Origin: Serinicoccus profundi
GTDB taxonomy: Bacteria > Actinomycetota > Actinomycetes > Actinomycetales > Dermatophilaceae
NCBI RefSeq assembly: GCF_008001015.1
Contig: NZ_CP042862.1
Location: 620,001 to 684,000, forward strand
DNA length: 64,000 bases
Direction of reading: 5' to 3'
Made by a program: the position numbers and the translations under genes. This document shows, piece after piece, positions 17,704 through 26,186 of this stretch (within the stretch, counting starts at the first letter, position 1; every line of letters starts with the position of its first letter). A model generated the notes under the pieces. It did no database searches. It saw only the letters and a list, made by a program, of their open reading frames with translations, and was not told where the DNA came from.

Positions 17704-19592
17704 TGGCGGCACCCGCCCGCGCCAGCCTCGTCACCCTCGACCGCGCGCACCTGCTGGCCGGCACCCAGGTGCTCCTCGACGCGGTCTCGGTCGGGGTGCT
17801 CGACGGCGACCGGATCGGCGTCGTCGGCCGCAACGGCGGCGGCAAGACCTCCCTCCTCTCGGTCCTCACCGGGCGACGCGAGCTCGATGGTGGCCGGGTC
17901 ATCCGCACCGGCGACGTCACCGTCGGCATGCTCAGCCAGACCGACGTGCTGCCGCCCGAGGCCACCGTGCGCGAGGTCGTGCTCGGTGACATGGACGAGC
18001 ACGAGTGGGCCGGTGAGGCCCGCGTGCGGGAGGTCCTGGAGGGCCTGCTGGGCGGCACCGGGGCGCAGGCCGTCGGCGGCTGGGAGACCACCGTGGGGCC
18101 GCTGTCGGGAGGGGAGCGACGCCGCCTCGCCCTCGCCTCCCTGCTCATCGCCGACCCGGACCTGCTCGTCCTGGACGAGCCCACCAACCACCTCGACGTC
18201 GAGGGTGTCGCCTGGCTGGCGGCATACCTCTCAGGCCGGAGGCCGCAACCGGGCAACGCGCTCGTCGTCGTCACCCACGACCGGTGGTTCCTCGACGTGG
18301 TGTCCACGCTGACGTGGGAGGTCTCGGACGGGGAGGTGCACACCTACGAGGGCGGGTATGCCGCCTACGTCCTGGCCAAGGTCGAGCGCTCGCGGGTCGC
18401 CCGGGTGACCCACGAGCGGCGCGCCAACCTCGCCCGTAAGGAGCTGGCCTGGCTGCGGCGGGGCGCTCCGGCGCGGACGAGCAAGCCGAAGTTCCGCATC
18501 GAGGCGGCTACCGAGCTCATCGAGGACGAACCGCCGCCGCGCGACAGCGTGGAGCTCGTGCGCTTCGCGACGACCCGGCTCGGCAAGGACGTGCTCGACC
18601 TGCTGGGCGCCACCGTGCGCGTCGGCGACCGTGACCTGCTCACCGACGTCACCTGGCGGATCGGGCCGGGTGACCGGTTCGGGGTCGTCGGCGTCAACGG
18701 CGCGGGCAAGTCGACGCTCCTGCGGGTGCTGCAGGGCGAGCACCCGCTGGCGGCCGGCAAGCTCAAGACGGGCAAGACCGTGCGGATGGCCTGCCTCACC
18801 CAGGAGCTGCGCGAGCTCGACCGGGTGGCGGGTTGGTCGGTCATCGACTCGATCACCGAGGTGCGCAGCTTCACCGTCATCGGCGGCAAGGAGGTCTCGG
18901 CGAGCTCGCTGGCCAAGCGGCTCGGCTTCTCCGGCGGGCGGCAGCAGTCGCGGGTCGGCGACCTCTCGGGCGGGGAGCGGCGACGGCTGCAGTTCGTCCG
19001 CCTGCTCATGGACGAGCCCAACGTGCTGCTGCTGGACGAGCCGACCAACGACCTCGACATCGACACCCTCACGGCGATGGAGGACGTCCTCGACGGATGG
19101 GCCGGGACCCTCATCGTCGTCTCCCACGACCGCTACCTGCTGGAGCGGATGAGCGACCGGCAGATCGCCCTGCTCGGTGACGGGTCGCTGCGCGACCTGC
19201 CCGGCGGGGTGGAGGAGTACCTCCGACTGCGTCGCCAGCGTCCGCACCCCACGGTTGGACGGGTGGGAGCGGCACGGGGTGGCGCGGGTATGCCGTCGGC
19301 CGGCTCCGGGGCTGCGTCCACCGGCGGCGGATCGTCCTCTGGCACAACGTCATCTGCAGCGTCGCGCTTCACCCCGGCGCAGGTGCGTGAGGCGCGCAAG
19401 ACCTTGGCGCGGGTGGAGAAGGCCCTGGACCGGCTGCATACGCAGCAGACGCGACTGCACGACGAGATGGCCGCTGCCGCAACGGATCCCGACGAGCTGG
19501 CCCGGCTCACGGCAAAGAACGCCGAGCTGGGTGAGCAGGAGGAGGCCTTGGAGCTGGAGTGGCTCGAGGCCTCGGAGGCGGCCGAGGGCTGA
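17703..19592 (+). CDS. ABC-F family ribosome-associated ATPase (Uup-like)
   Basis: The 629-residue protein has two ABC cassettes and no membrane domain. The first has Walker A GRNGGGKTS, signature LSGGERRRLALAS and Walker B LLVLDEPTNHLD. The second has GVNGAGKST, LSGGERRRLQFVR and LLLDEPTNDLD. The inter-domain linker contains an Arg/Lys-rich helix (RANLARKELAWLRRGAPARTSKPKFRIE), the P-site tRNA interaction motif. After the second cassette a Gly/Ser-rich stretch leads to a coiled-coil C-terminal domain (about 560-625: AQVREARKTLARVEKALDRLHTQQ), as in Uup. ABC-F proteins act on translating ribosomes. Overlap with ispE indicates an operon. It converges on the MarR gene 15 bp away. Confidence 0.92.
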   Translation: MAAPARASLVTLDRAHLLAGTQVLLDAVSVGVLDGDRIGVVGRNGGGKTSLLSVLTGRRELDGGRVIRTGDVTVGMLSQTDVLPPEATVREVVLGDMDEHEWAGEARVREVLEGLLGGTGAQAVGGWETTVGPLSGGERRRLALASLLIADPDLLVLDEPTNHLDVEGVAWLAAYLSGRRPQPGNALVVVTHDRWFLDVVSTLTWEVSDGEVHTYEGGYAAYVLAKVERSRVARVTHERRANLARKELAWLRRGAPARTSKPKFRIEAATELIEDEPPPRDSVELVRFATTRLGKDVLDLLGATVRVGDRDLLTDVTWRIGPGDRFGVVGVNGAGKSTLLRVLQGEHPLAAGKLKTGKTVRMACLTQELRELDRVAGWSVIDSITEVRSFTVIGGKEVSASSLAKRLGFSGGRQQSRVGDLSGGERRRLQFVRLLMDEPNVLLLDEPTNDLDIDTLTAMEDVLDGWAGTLIVVSHDRYLLERMSDRQIALLGDGSLRDLPGGVEEYLRLRRQRPHPTVGRVGAARGGAGMPSAGSGAASTGGGSSSGTTSSAASRFTPAQVREARKTLARVEKALDRLHTQQTRLHDEMAAAATDPDELARLTAKNAELGEQEEALELEWLEASEAAEG

Positions 19593-19607
19593 GTCCCGTC
19601 GCCTCGC

Positions 19608-20111
19608 TCAGGCCTCGTCGAAGGGCTCGAGCAAGCCCTTGAGCAGGGCGGCGAGCTCGGCCTGGCGAGCCGGGGGCAGCCCCTGGAGGAGGCGGCGCTC
19701 GTCGGCGACGAGGTCGGCCATCGCGCCGTCGACCACCTCGCGCCCCTCGGGGGCGAGCCGCACCAGGACCGATCGGTGGTCGGCGGCTGAGGCGGCCCGC
19801 TCGACCAGCCCGCGCTCGACGAGGCGGCTGATCCGGTTGGTCATCGTGCCGCTGGTCACCAGGGTCTGACGGACCAGCTGGGTGGGGGTGAGCTCATAGG
19901 GGTCGCCCGCGCGGCGCAGTGCCGACAGCACATCGAACTCCCACGACTCCAGGCCCCGCGCGCCGAAGGCGGTCCGTCGGGCCAGGTCGAGGTGCCGAGC
20001 CAGCCGGGAGACCCGCGAGAGCACCTCCAGCGGGCTGACGTCGAGGTCGGGCCGCTCGCGCGCCCACGCGGCGACGATGCGGTCGACCTCGTCGCCCGGG
20101 TGCTCACTCAT
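19608..20111 (-). CDS. MarR-family transcriptional regulator
   Basis: The 167-residue winged-helix protein has ESWEFDVLSALRRAGDPYELTPTQLVRQTLVTSGTMTNRISRLVERGLVERAASAADHRSVLVRLAPEG, the full MarR winged-helix core with the DxR turn (AADHRS) at the wing. Flanking helices form the dimer interface. The ligand is unknown. ATG 20111 follows a TACCCT box at 6 nt, so the gene is probably leaderless. It lies downstream of, and on the same strand as, the aldo/keto reductase gene and could regulate it, but they are separate promoter units. Confidence 0.9.
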   Translation of the reverse strand: MSEHPGDEVDRIVAAWARERPDLDVSPLEVLSRVSRLARHLDLARRTAFGARGLESWEFDVLSALRRAGDPYELTPTQLVRQTLVTSGTMTNRISRLVERGLVERAASAADHRSVLVRLAPEGREVVDGAMADLVADERRLLQGLPPARQAELAALLKGLLEPFDEA

Positions 20112-20117
20112 GGGGTC

Positions 20118-20123
20118 AGGGTA
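20118..20123 (-). promoter_or_regulatory. -10 box of the MarR gene, leaderless type
   Basis: On the minus strand TACCCT is followed by six bases (GACCCC) and then ATG at 20111. No ribosome site is present. Confidence 0.45.
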
Positions 20124-20166
20124 GCGAGCCGCGCCCGCTGCGCCGGCGCGACGGCATACCTGCTGA

Positions 20167-21039
20167 TCAGCGGAACTGCCCCTCGATCCGGGCCACCTCG
20201 TCCTCGCTGAGGTCGAGGTGCACCGCCTGGGCCGAGTCGGTGATCGACTGCGGGCGGCTCGCGCCCGGGATGGGGATGACGTGGTCGCCGAGCCCGAGCT
20301 CCCACGCGATGACGACCTGCTGGGCGCTGACGCCGCGCTCCTGCCCGATCTCGTGGAAGGCGGAATAGGTGGCGCCGACCTCGCTGGCCGACCCCGACCC
20401 GCCCAGCGGCGACCACGGCAGGAACGCCACGCCGTGCCGAACGCAGTGCTCCAGCTCATCGCGGCTGGAGCGGAAGCGGGGGGAGAACTCGTTCTGGACC
20501 GAGGCGAGGCCGCCCTCGCCGAGGACCTCGAGCGCGACGTCGATCTCCTCGACATTGGCGTTGGAGATGCCGACGGCCTTGATCTTGCCCTCGTCCTGGA
20601 GGTCCTTGAAGGTCTGGACGACCTCGCCGTAGAGGCGCCAGCGGTCCGGGCGGTGCCACTGGTAGAGGTCGATGACCTCGACGTCCAGCGCGCGCAGGGA
20701 GGCCTCGACCGCGCGTCGCAGGTAGGCCGGCGACCCGTCGCGGCCCCACGCCTCGCCCTCGGCGCGCGTGATGCCGCCCTTCGTGCCGACGACGACGTGG
20801 CTGGTGTCGCCGTAGGACGCGAGGGCCCGAGCGACGATCCGCTCGTTGTGGCCCATCTGGTCCCAGCTCGGGGCGTAGATGTCGGCGGTGTCGATGAAGG
20901 TCACGCCGGCGTCGAGCGCGGCGTGCACGGTGGCCACCGACTGCTCCTCGCTCGGGGCGGGGGTCTTGGCCATCGAGAAGGGCATGGCGCCCAGGCCGAT
21001 GGCGGAGACGGTGAACGGGCCGAGCTGACGGGTCTGCAT
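20167..21039 (-). CDS. Aldo/keto reductase
   Basis: The 290-residue TIM-barrel NADPH-dependent oxidoreductase contains the AKR catalytic set: Asp and Tyr in FIDTADIYAPSWDQMGHNE, Lys in HVVVGTKGG and His in LYQWHRPDRW. The cofactor loop is VGISNANVEEID, and the C-terminal PIPGASRPQSITDSAQA is the NADP-binding signature. The closest group is the YdbC/IolS-like bacterial AKRs; the substrate is unknown. ATG 21039 has TAGGCT at 7 nt, so it is probably leaderless. An in-frame GTG/ATG extension to 21075 is unlikely. Confidence 0.9.
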   Translation of the reverse strand: MQTRQLGPFTVSAIGLGAMPFSMAKTPAPSEEQSVATVHAALDAGVTFIDTADIYAPSWDQMGHNERIVARALASYGDTSHVVVGTKGGITRAEGEAWGRDGSPAYLRRAVEASLRALDVEVIDLYQWHRPDRWRLYGEVVQTFKDLQDEGKIKAVGISNANVEEIDVALEVLGEGGLASVQNEFSPRFRSSRDELEHCVRHGVAFLPWSPLGGSGSASEVGATYSAFHEIGQERGVSAQQVVIAWELGLGDHVIPIPGASRPQSITDSAQAVHLDLSEDEVARIEGQFR

Positions 21040-21046
21040 ACCGGCG

Positions 21047-21052
21047 AGCCTA
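21047..21052 (-). promoter_or_regulatory. -10 box of the aldo/keto reductase gene, leaderless type
   Basis: On the minus strand TAGGCT is followed by seven bases (CGCCGGT) and then ATG at 21039. Confidence 0.45.
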
Positions 21053-21100
21053 GGCGCGGGCCTCCCGGGTGTCACACCCGCATCACGCTGCCAGGTCGTG

Positions 21101-21135
21101 CGGATCTGCGCGGCGCATCACACCGGGCAGATCCG
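21101..21135 (-). terminator. Candidate hairpin downstream of tRNA-Gln
   Basis: CGGATCTGC (21101-21109) and GCAGATCCG (21127-21135) form a 9-bp perfect stem with a 17-nt loop, 45 nt beyond the tRNA 3' end. No T-tract follows on the minus strand, so this would be a U-less terminator or a processing structure. Confidence 0.35.
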
Positions 21136-21179
21136 GATTTCCCGGCAGTCCGGTGCGTCTGTGACGGCTGGGCCCTGGG

Positions 21180-21258
21180 CTCCCCGGGTAGGAATCGAAC
21201 CTACGTCGCTAATCCTGATTCAAAGTCAGGCGGCCCCTACCAGCAGAGCAACCGGGGA
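21180..21258 (-). tRNA. tRNA-Gln, anticodon UUG
   Basis: The minus strand gives acceptor TCCCCGG pairing with CCGGGGA, anticodon arm CCTGA-CTTTGAA-TCAGG (anticodon TTG, decodes CAA), and T arm GTAGG-TTCGATT-CCTAC. The discriminator is G, and CCA is not encoded (CCCA follows). The D arm is GCTC...GGGC with a GG in its loop. Two departures from standard are a 2-nt link between the D and anticodon stems and a 9-nt variable region, which make it 79 nt. It lies between an aldo/keto reductase gene and a TetR gene. Confidence 0.85.
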
Positions 21259-21296
21259 TCGTGCGGAGGCACCCGGACCAGCCTAACGGGGAGGGC

Positions 21297-21941
21297 TCAG
21301 CCGGAGGTGCGGGCGCGCAGGACAGGCTTGGCCTCCATGCCGGCCAGGCCGTTCCAGGCGAGGTTGACCAGGTGCGCGGCGACGTCCTCCTTCTTCATCC
21401 GGCGCGAGTCCAGCCACCAGCCGCCGGGGATCGCCACCATGCCGACGAGCATCTGCGCATAGAGCGGCGCGGTCTTGGGGTCGAGCCGGCGGCGCTTGAA
21501 CTCCGCGGCGAGGATGTGCTCGACCTGGGTCGCGATGTCGCTGATGAGCGAGGCGAAGGACCCGGTCGACTGGCCGGGCGGGTTGTCGCGCACGAGGATG
21601 CGGAAGCCGTCGGTCGAGGTCTCGATGTAGTCCAGCAGCGCCATCGCCGCGGCCTCGAGCAGGGCCCGAGCGTTGCCCTCGTGCTCGGTCAGCGCGTCGG
21701 TGATCTGCCCGAGCAGGGCCTGGATCTCCCGGTCGACGACGACGGCATACAACCCTTCCTTGCCGCCGAAGTGCTCGTAGATGACCGGCTTGGAGACGCC
21801 CGCCGCCTCGGAGATCTGCTCCACGCTCGTGCCCTCGAAGCCGCGCTCGGCGAACAGCGAGCGCCCCACCTCGATGAGCTGCTGGCGCCGTTGGGGGCCG
21901 GTCATCCGGTGTCGGGAGGTCTTCGCGCTGGGGGTCACCAC
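21297..21941 (-). CDS. TetR-family transcriptional regulator
   Basis: The protein has 214 residues. The N-terminal DNA-binding domain reads RRQQLIEVGRSLFAERGFEGTSVEQISEAAGVSKPVIYEHFGGKEGLYAVVVDRE, a textbook TetR helix-turn-helix (recognition helix VSKPVIYEHF). The C-terminal helical domain (LLDYIETSTDGFRILVRDNPPG ...) would bind the ligand and dimerise; FRILVRDNP resembles regulators of lipid or membrane stress genes, but this is weak. Start codons GTG 21941 and GTG 21938 are adjacent. It is divergent from glmU, with only 56 bp between the starts, so it may share or occlude that promoter. Confidence 0.9.
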   Translation of the reverse strand: MVTPSAKTSRHRMTGPQRRQQLIEVGRSLFAERGFEGTSVEQISEAAGVSKPVIYEHFGGKEGLYAVVVDREIQALLGQITDALTEHEGNARALLEAAAMALLDYIETSTDGFRILVRDNPPGQSTGSFASLISDIATQVEHILAAEFKRRRLDPKTAPLYAQMLVGMVAIPGGWWLDSRRMKKEDVAAHLVNLAWNGLAGMEAKPVLRARTSG

Positions 21942-21984
21942 CCCATCATGCCAAGCGCTGGTCCGTGGGCCGCAGGTGCAGAGG

Positions 21985-21990
21985 TACAGT
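21985..21990 (+). promoter_or_regulatory. -10 box of glmU, leaderless type
   Basis: TACAGT is followed by seven bases (CGGTGAC) and then GTG at 21998. It would drive glmU-prs. Confidence 0.5.
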
Positions 21991-21997
21991 CGGTGAC

Positions 21998-23554
21998 GTG
22001 ACGACCCATCACCCCTCCGCCGTCATCATCCTCGCCGCCGGCCAGGGCACGCGCATGAAGAGCGCCATCCCCAAGGTCCTGCACCGCATCGGCGGCCGCT
22101 CCCTCCTCGGTCACGCGATGTATGCCGCCCGCCAGGCCGGGCCGCAGCACCTCGCCGTGGTCGTCCGGCACGAGCGGGAGCGGGTCGCCGCCCACGTCGC
22201 CGAGCTCGACGCGCAGGCCGTCGTCGCCGACCAGGACGAGGTGCCCGGCACCGGCCGCGCCTGCGAGTGCGGCCTGGATGCCCTTCCCGCCGACCTCACC
22301 GGCACCGTGCTCGTGACGATGGGCGACGTGCCGCTGCTCGCCGGCGACACCCTGCTCGAGCTGACCCGGGTCCACGAGGAGCGCGGCTCGGCCGTCACCC
22401 TCCTCTCGGCGGTCGTCGACGACGCCGGCACCTACGGCCGGGTCGTGCGCGACGCGGACGGCGAGCTGGCCGAGATCATGGAGTTCAAGGACGCGAAGCA
22501 GCGTCGGGAGGCGGGGGACCCCGACTACTCCCACGTGGTCGACATCCGGGAGTACAACTCCGGCATCTACGCCTTCGACGTCGAGGTGCTGCGGCGTGCC
22601 CTCGGGCAGGTCGGGCAGGCCAACGCCCAGGGCGAGAAGTACCTCACCGACGTCATCAAGATCGCCCGCGAGGAGGGCCGCACCGTCGTCGCCCACCCGT
22701 TGGCCGACCTCCAGCAGACCGAGGGGGTCAACGACAAGGTGCAGCTCGCCGCGCTCGGCAAGGAGCTCAACCGGCGCGTCGTCACCCAGCACCTGCGCGA
22801 CGGCGTCATCGTCGTGGACCCCGACACCACGTGGATCGACGCCGACGTCACGATCGGCCAGGACACCGTCATCCGGCCCGGCACCCAGCTGCTCGGCGCC
22901 ACGACCATCGGCAGCGAGGCCACGATCGGGCCGGACACGACGATCAGCGACTGCGAGGTCGGGGACGGCGCGAGCGTGGTGCGCACCCAGGCCGAGCACG
23001 CGCAGATCGGTCCGCGGACCAGCGTCGGACCCTTCTCCTACCTGCGGCCCGGCACGATCCTCGGTGAGGGCGGCAAGATCGGCGGCTTCGTCGAGACCAA
23101 GAACGCCGACATCGGCCCGGGCGCCAAGGTGCCCCACCTGACCTACTGCGGCGACGCCACCATCGGCGAGGGCGCCAACATTGGGGCCGGCACGATCTTC
23201 GCCAACTACGACGGAGTCGCCAAGCACCACACGACCGTCGGACGCCACAGCTTCGTCGGCTCCGACTCGGTGCTCGTCGCGCCGGTCGAGATCGCCGACG
23301 GGGCCTACGTCGCCGCCGGCTCGACCATCGAGGGCCGGGTCGAGGCCGGGCAGATCGCCGTCGCGCGCGGGCGGCAGCGCAACGTCGACGGCTGGGTCGC
23401 CCGGCGCCGTGCCGGCACCCCGACCGCGACCGCCGCGCAGGAGGCGCTCTCCCGGCAGGAGACCGACGGGGCGCGCAGCACGGACGACCCGGCTGACGGC
23501 ATACCCGATCAGACCGGCGGCCAGCACCGCGACCAGAGTTCACAGGAGAGCTGA
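21998..23554 (+). CDS. glmU: Bifunctional UDP-GlcNAc pyrophosphorylase / glucosamine-1-phosphate N-acetyltransferase
   Basis: The 518-residue enzyme makes UDP-GlcNAc for peptidoglycan. The N-terminal uridyltransferase has LAAGQGTRMKSAIPKVLHRIGG, a GTGRAC site, TMGDVPLL and EYNSGIYAF. The C-terminal left-handed beta-helix has repeated hexapeptides (IGSEATIGPDTTISDCEVGDG), VGPFSYLRPGTILGEGGKIGGFVETKNADIG, and GAGTIFANYDGVAKHHTTVG with the acetyltransferase residues. A 45-residue acidic tail follows. GTG 21998 is chosen from the TACAGT box 7 nt upstream. The stop overlaps prs by one base, the conserved glmU-prs coupling. Confidence 0.96.
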   Translation: MTTHHPSAVIILAAGQGTRMKSAIPKVLHRIGGRSLLGHAMYAARQAGPQHLAVVVRHERERVAAHVAELDAQAVVADQDEVPGTGRACECGLDALPADLTGTVLVTMGDVPLLAGDTLLELTRVHEERGSAVTLLSAVVDDAGTYGRVVRDADGELAEIMEFKDAKQRREAGDPDYSHVVDIREYNSGIYAFDVEVLRRALGQVGQANAQGEKYLTDVIKIAREEGRTVVAHPLADLQQTEGVNDKVQLAALGKELNRRVVTQHLRDGVIVVDPDTTWIDADVTIGQDTVIRPGTQLLGATTIGSEATIGPDTTISDCEVGDGASVVRTQAEHAQIGPRTSVGPFSYLRPGTILGEGGKIGGFVETKNADIGPGAKVPHLTYCGDATIGEGANIGAGTIFANYDGVAKHHTTVGRHSFVGSDSVLVAPVEIADGAYVAAGSTIEGRVEAGQIAVARGRQRNVDGWVARRRAGTPTATAAQEALSRQETDGARSTDDPADGIPDQTGGQHRDQSSQES

Positions 23555-24534
23555 TGGGCATCCACAAGACGACGGAGAAGAATCTCATGGTCTTCTCCGG
23601 CCGGGCACACCCCGCGCTGGCCGAGGAGGTCGCCGACGAGCTCGAGACCCACCTCGTGCCGATGCAGGCGCACACCTTCGCCAACAGCGAGATCTACGTT
23701 CGCTTCGACGAGTCGGTGCGCGGCTGCGACGCCTTCGTCATCCAGAGCCACACCGCTCCGGTCAACGAGTGGATCATGGAGCAGCTCATCATGGTCGACG
23801 CGCTCAAGCGCGGGTCCGCCAAGCGGATCACCGTGGTGCTGCCGTTCTACGGGTATGCCCGTCAGGACAAGAAGCACCGCGGCCGCGAGCCGATCTCGGC
23901 CCGGCTCATCGCCGACATGTTCAAGACCGCGGGCGCCGACCGGCTGCTCACCGTCGACCTGCACACGGCCCAGATCCAGGGCTTCTTCGACGGCCCCGTC
24001 GACCACCTCATGGCGACGCCGATCCTGTCCGAGCACATCAAGCAGAAGTATGGCGACCGTCAGCTCGCGGTGGTCTCCCCGGACGCCGGGCGCATCAAGG
24101 TCGCCGAGTGGTGGAGCAACAAGCTCGGCGGCGTGCCGCTGGCCTTCATCCACAAGACGCGCGACGTCACCCGCCCCAACCAGTCGGTCGCCAACCGGGT
24201 CGTCGGTGAGGTCCAGGGCCGCACCTGCATCCTCGTCGACGACATGATCGACTCCGGAGGCACCATCTGCCAGGCCGCCGAGGCGCTCATGAAGGACGGT
24301 GCCCAGGAGGTCGTCATCGCCGCGACGCATGCGATCTTCTCCGAGCCGGCCATCGAGCGGCTCACCAACTCGGTGGCCACCGAGGTCGTCGTCACCAACA
24401 CGCTGCCGATCTCGGACGAGGCGTTGGCGATGGACAAGCTCACCCAGCTCTCGATCGCGCCGCTGCTGAGCCGGGCCATCCGTGAGGTCTTCGAGGACGG
24501 CTCGGTCACCTCGATGTTCGAGGGCCGCGCCTGA
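23554..24534 (+). CDS. prs: Ribose-phosphate pyrophosphokinase
   Basis: The 326-residue class I PRPP synthase turns ribose-5-phosphate and ATP into PRPP for nucleotide, His and Trp synthesis. It shows FANSEIYVRFDESVRG, GYARQDKKHRGREPISARLIADMFKTAG (ATP and catalytic flexible loop), DLHTAQIQGFF, and the PRPP-binding loop CILVDDMIDSGGTI. ATG 23554 overlaps the glmU stop and has AGGAGAG just upstream inside glmU. Length and motifs are complete. Confidence 0.97.
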   Translation: MGIHKTTEKNLMVFSGRAHPALAEEVADELETHLVPMQAHTFANSEIYVRFDESVRGCDAFVIQSHTAPVNEWIMEQLIMVDALKRGSAKRITVVLPFYGYARQDKKHRGREPISARLIADMFKTAGADRLLTVDLHTAQIQGFFDGPVDHLMATPILSEHIKQKYGDRQLAVVSPDAGRIKVAEWWSNKLGGVPLAFIHKTRDVTRPNQSVANRVVGEVQGRTCILVDDMIDSGGTICQAAEALMKDGAQEVVIAATHAIFSEPAIERLTNSVATEVVVTNTLPISDEALAMDKLTQLSIAPLLSRAIREVFEDGSVTSMFEGRA

Positions 24535-24556
24535 CCCAGGCACCTGCGGACGATTT

Positions 24557-24577
24557 CGCCGCCCGGGGGCCGCGGCG
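24557..24577 (+). terminator. Short GC-rich hairpin after prs
   Basis: CGCCGC (24557-24562) pairs with GCGGCG (24572-24577) across a 9-nt loop. It is 23 nt past the prs stop and just before the rplY promoter. It is weak and has no T-tract. Confidence 0.3.
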
Positions 24578-24578
24578 A

Positions 24579-24584
24579 TAGACT
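24579..24584 (+). promoter_or_regulatory. -10 box of rplY with a ~120-nt leader
   Basis: TAGACT here is the same hexamer found before metG and mfd. Transcription from it would leave about 120 nt of leader before ATG 24712. The leader contains a small CCTCGGCGAGG hairpin (24597-24607). A long leader suits autoregulation by L25, but no known motif was recognised. Confidence 0.4.
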
Positions 24585-24711
24585 GAGCGACGTTGCCTCG
24601 GCGAGGGATGCTGCGTGGTGTCCGTCATCGACGAAGAGCTCACGGTGGTTGCTGCCCCGCGTCGAGGCCCGACCAGATCCCACCGCATACCCCTGAACGA
24701 GGTCCTATCCC

Positions 24712-25410
24712 ATGGCTGACGAGCTGAAGATTTCCGCCGAGAAGCGCACGGAGTTCGGCAAGGGCGCTGCCCGCCGTATCCGCCGCGCCGACAAGGTGCC
24801 GGCCGTGCTCTACGGTCACGGCACCCCGCCGCTGCACCTGTCGCTGCCGGGCCACGAGGCCATGCTGGCGCTGCGCCACTCCAACGCCGTCCTCACCCTG
24901 GACGTCGAGGGCGAGTCCCACATGGCCCTGGCCAAGGACGTCCAGCGCGACCCGATCAAGCGCTTCATCGAGCACGTCGACCTCGTCGTCGTGAAGAAGG
25001 GCGAGAAGGTCACCGTCGAGGTCGGCGTCCACCTGGAGGGCGAGGCCGCTCCGGAGACCGTCGTCACCACCGACCACTCGGTGCTCGAGGTCGAGGCCCC
25101 GATCACTGGCATCCCCGAGTGGCTCACCGTGTCCGTCGAGGGCCTGGAGGCCGGCACCCAGATCCTGGCTGGCGAGGTCGAGCTGCCCGAGGGCGTCACC
25201 TTGGTCACCGACCCGGAGGCGCTGGTAGTCAACGTGTCGCAGGCGATCTCCGAAGAGGCCCTGGAGGCCGAGCTCGCCGAGGCCGAGGCCGAGGCCGGCA
25301 TCGAGCAGGACGAGTCCGACGAGGAGGCCGCCGAGGCCGAGGCTGCCGAGGGTGGCGACGCCGACGGCGAGTCCGCCGAGGGCGAGGACGCCGACGCCAA
25401 GGACGAGTGA
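24712..25410 (+). CDS. rplY: 50S ribosomal protein L25 / general stress protein Ctc
   Basis: The 232-residue protein has an L25 N-terminal domain (KISAEKRTEFGKGAARRIRRADKVPAVLYGHG) that binds 5S rRNA. A TL5-type C-terminal beta domain follows (VEVGVHLEGEAAPETVVTTDHSVLEVEAPITGIPEWLTVSVEGLEAGTQILAGEVELPEGVTLVTDPEALVVNV). The last ~55 residues are almost pure Glu/Ala/Asp. Such acidic tails are common in the long Ctc form of actinobacteria. A GAGGT ribosome site is present. The place between prs and pth is conserved. Confidence 0.95.
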   Translation: MADELKISAEKRTEFGKGAARRIRRADKVPAVLYGHGTPPLHLSLPGHEAMLALRHSNAVLTLDVEGESHMALAKDVQRDPIKRFIEHVDLVVVKKGEKVTVEVGVHLEGEAAPETVVTTDHSVLEVEAPITGIPEWLTVSVEGLEAGTQILAGEVELPEGVTLVTDPEALVVNVSQAISEEALEAELAEAEAEAGIEQDESDEEAAEAEAAEGGDADGESAEGEDADAKDE

Positions 25411-25444
25411 TCCGGCGCGGGCATCCGCCCGCACCCAGCGTGAT

Positions 25445-25479
25445 CGTGGCCGCGCCCGGTGTCATCCGGCGCGGCCACG
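25445..25479. terminator. 12-bp perfect hairpin between rplY and pth
   Basis: CGTGGCCGCGCC (25445-25456) and GGCGCGGCCACG (25468-25479) form a perfect 12-bp stem with an 11-nt loop, 35 nt after the rplY stop and 30 nt before the pth start. There is no U-tract. It may end rplY transcription or reduce readthrough into pth. Confidence 0.5.
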
Positions 25480-25508
25480 CCGTGTCACGAGAGCAGGAAC
25501 GAGGAAGC

Positions 25509-26108
25509 ATGACTGAGGCACCGTGGCTGGTCGTGGGCCTGGGCAACCCCGGGACGAGGTATGCCGGAAACCGGCACAACGTCGGCGCCATGGTCGTTGA
25601 GGAGCTGGCCCGGCAGTCGGGGGCGAGCCTGCGTCAGCACAAGGCCGGTCAGGCGTGGGCGGCTGAGGTGCGCCTGGGGACGGCCCCCGGCGGGCTGCCG
25701 GGTCCGCGCGCCGTCCTGGCCCGGCCGATGACCTACATGAACGTCTCGGGGGGCCCGGTCTCCGGCCTGGCGACGTTCTACAAGATCCCGACCGAGCAGG
25801 TGGTCGTGGTGCACGACGAGCTCGACATCGAGCCCGGTCAGGTGCGGCTCAAGCGCGGTGGGGGCGAGGGCGGCCACAACGGGCTGCGCTCGATCAGCCA
25901 GTCGTTGGGGAGCAAGGACTACCTGCGGGTGCGGCTCGGGATCGGGCGTCCGCCCGGTCGCCAGGACCCGGCTGACTACGTGCTCTCCGACTTCCCGACC
26001 AAGGACCGGGTCGAGACCGAGCTGCTCGTCGGTGACGGCGTCGACGCCGTGGTCGACCTGGCCCACCTGGGGCTCGAGGCGACGCAGCAGCGCTTCCACT
26101 CCCGCTGA
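25509..26108 (+). CDS. pth: Peptidyl-tRNA hydrolase
   Basis: The 199-residue enzyme cleaves peptidyl-tRNA released from stalled ribosomes. It has the family motifs WLVVGLGNPGTRYAGNRHNVGAMVV (active-site Asn and His), RPMTYMNVSGGPV, VVVVHDELDIEPGQVRLKRGGGEGGHNGLRSI (catalytic Asp) and YLRVRLGIGRPPGRQDPADYVL. ATG 25509 is preceded by AGGAACGAGGAAGC. The rplY-pth neighbourhood is conserved. Confidence 0.96.
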   Translation: MTEAPWLVVGLGNPGTRYAGNRHNVGAMVVEELARQSGASLRQHKAGQAWAAEVRLGTAPGGLPGPRAVLARPMTYMNVSGGPVSGLATFYKIPTEQVVVVHDELDIEPGQVRLKRGGGEGGHNGLRSISQSLGSKDYLRVRLGIGRPPGRQDPADYVLSDFPTKDRVETELLVGDGVDAVVDLAHLGLEATQQRFHSR

Positions 26109-26186
26109 CCCGGTCGAGCGAAGAGCCGGCGACGGACGGAGTGCCCGCACTCTCCGCGCGACGGTCGGGTCACGGCTGGGAGGCGG

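Noticed and set aside
24585-24711. A known riboswitch or leader motif before rplY
   Set aside because: Only one small hairpin could be found; no recognised aptamer pattern is present, so only a long leader is reported.
25119-25508. Upstream extension of pth overlapping rplY
   Set aside because: The frame is open but out of phase with rplY and very Arg/Gly-rich. ATG 25509 has a good ribosome site and gives normal Pth length.
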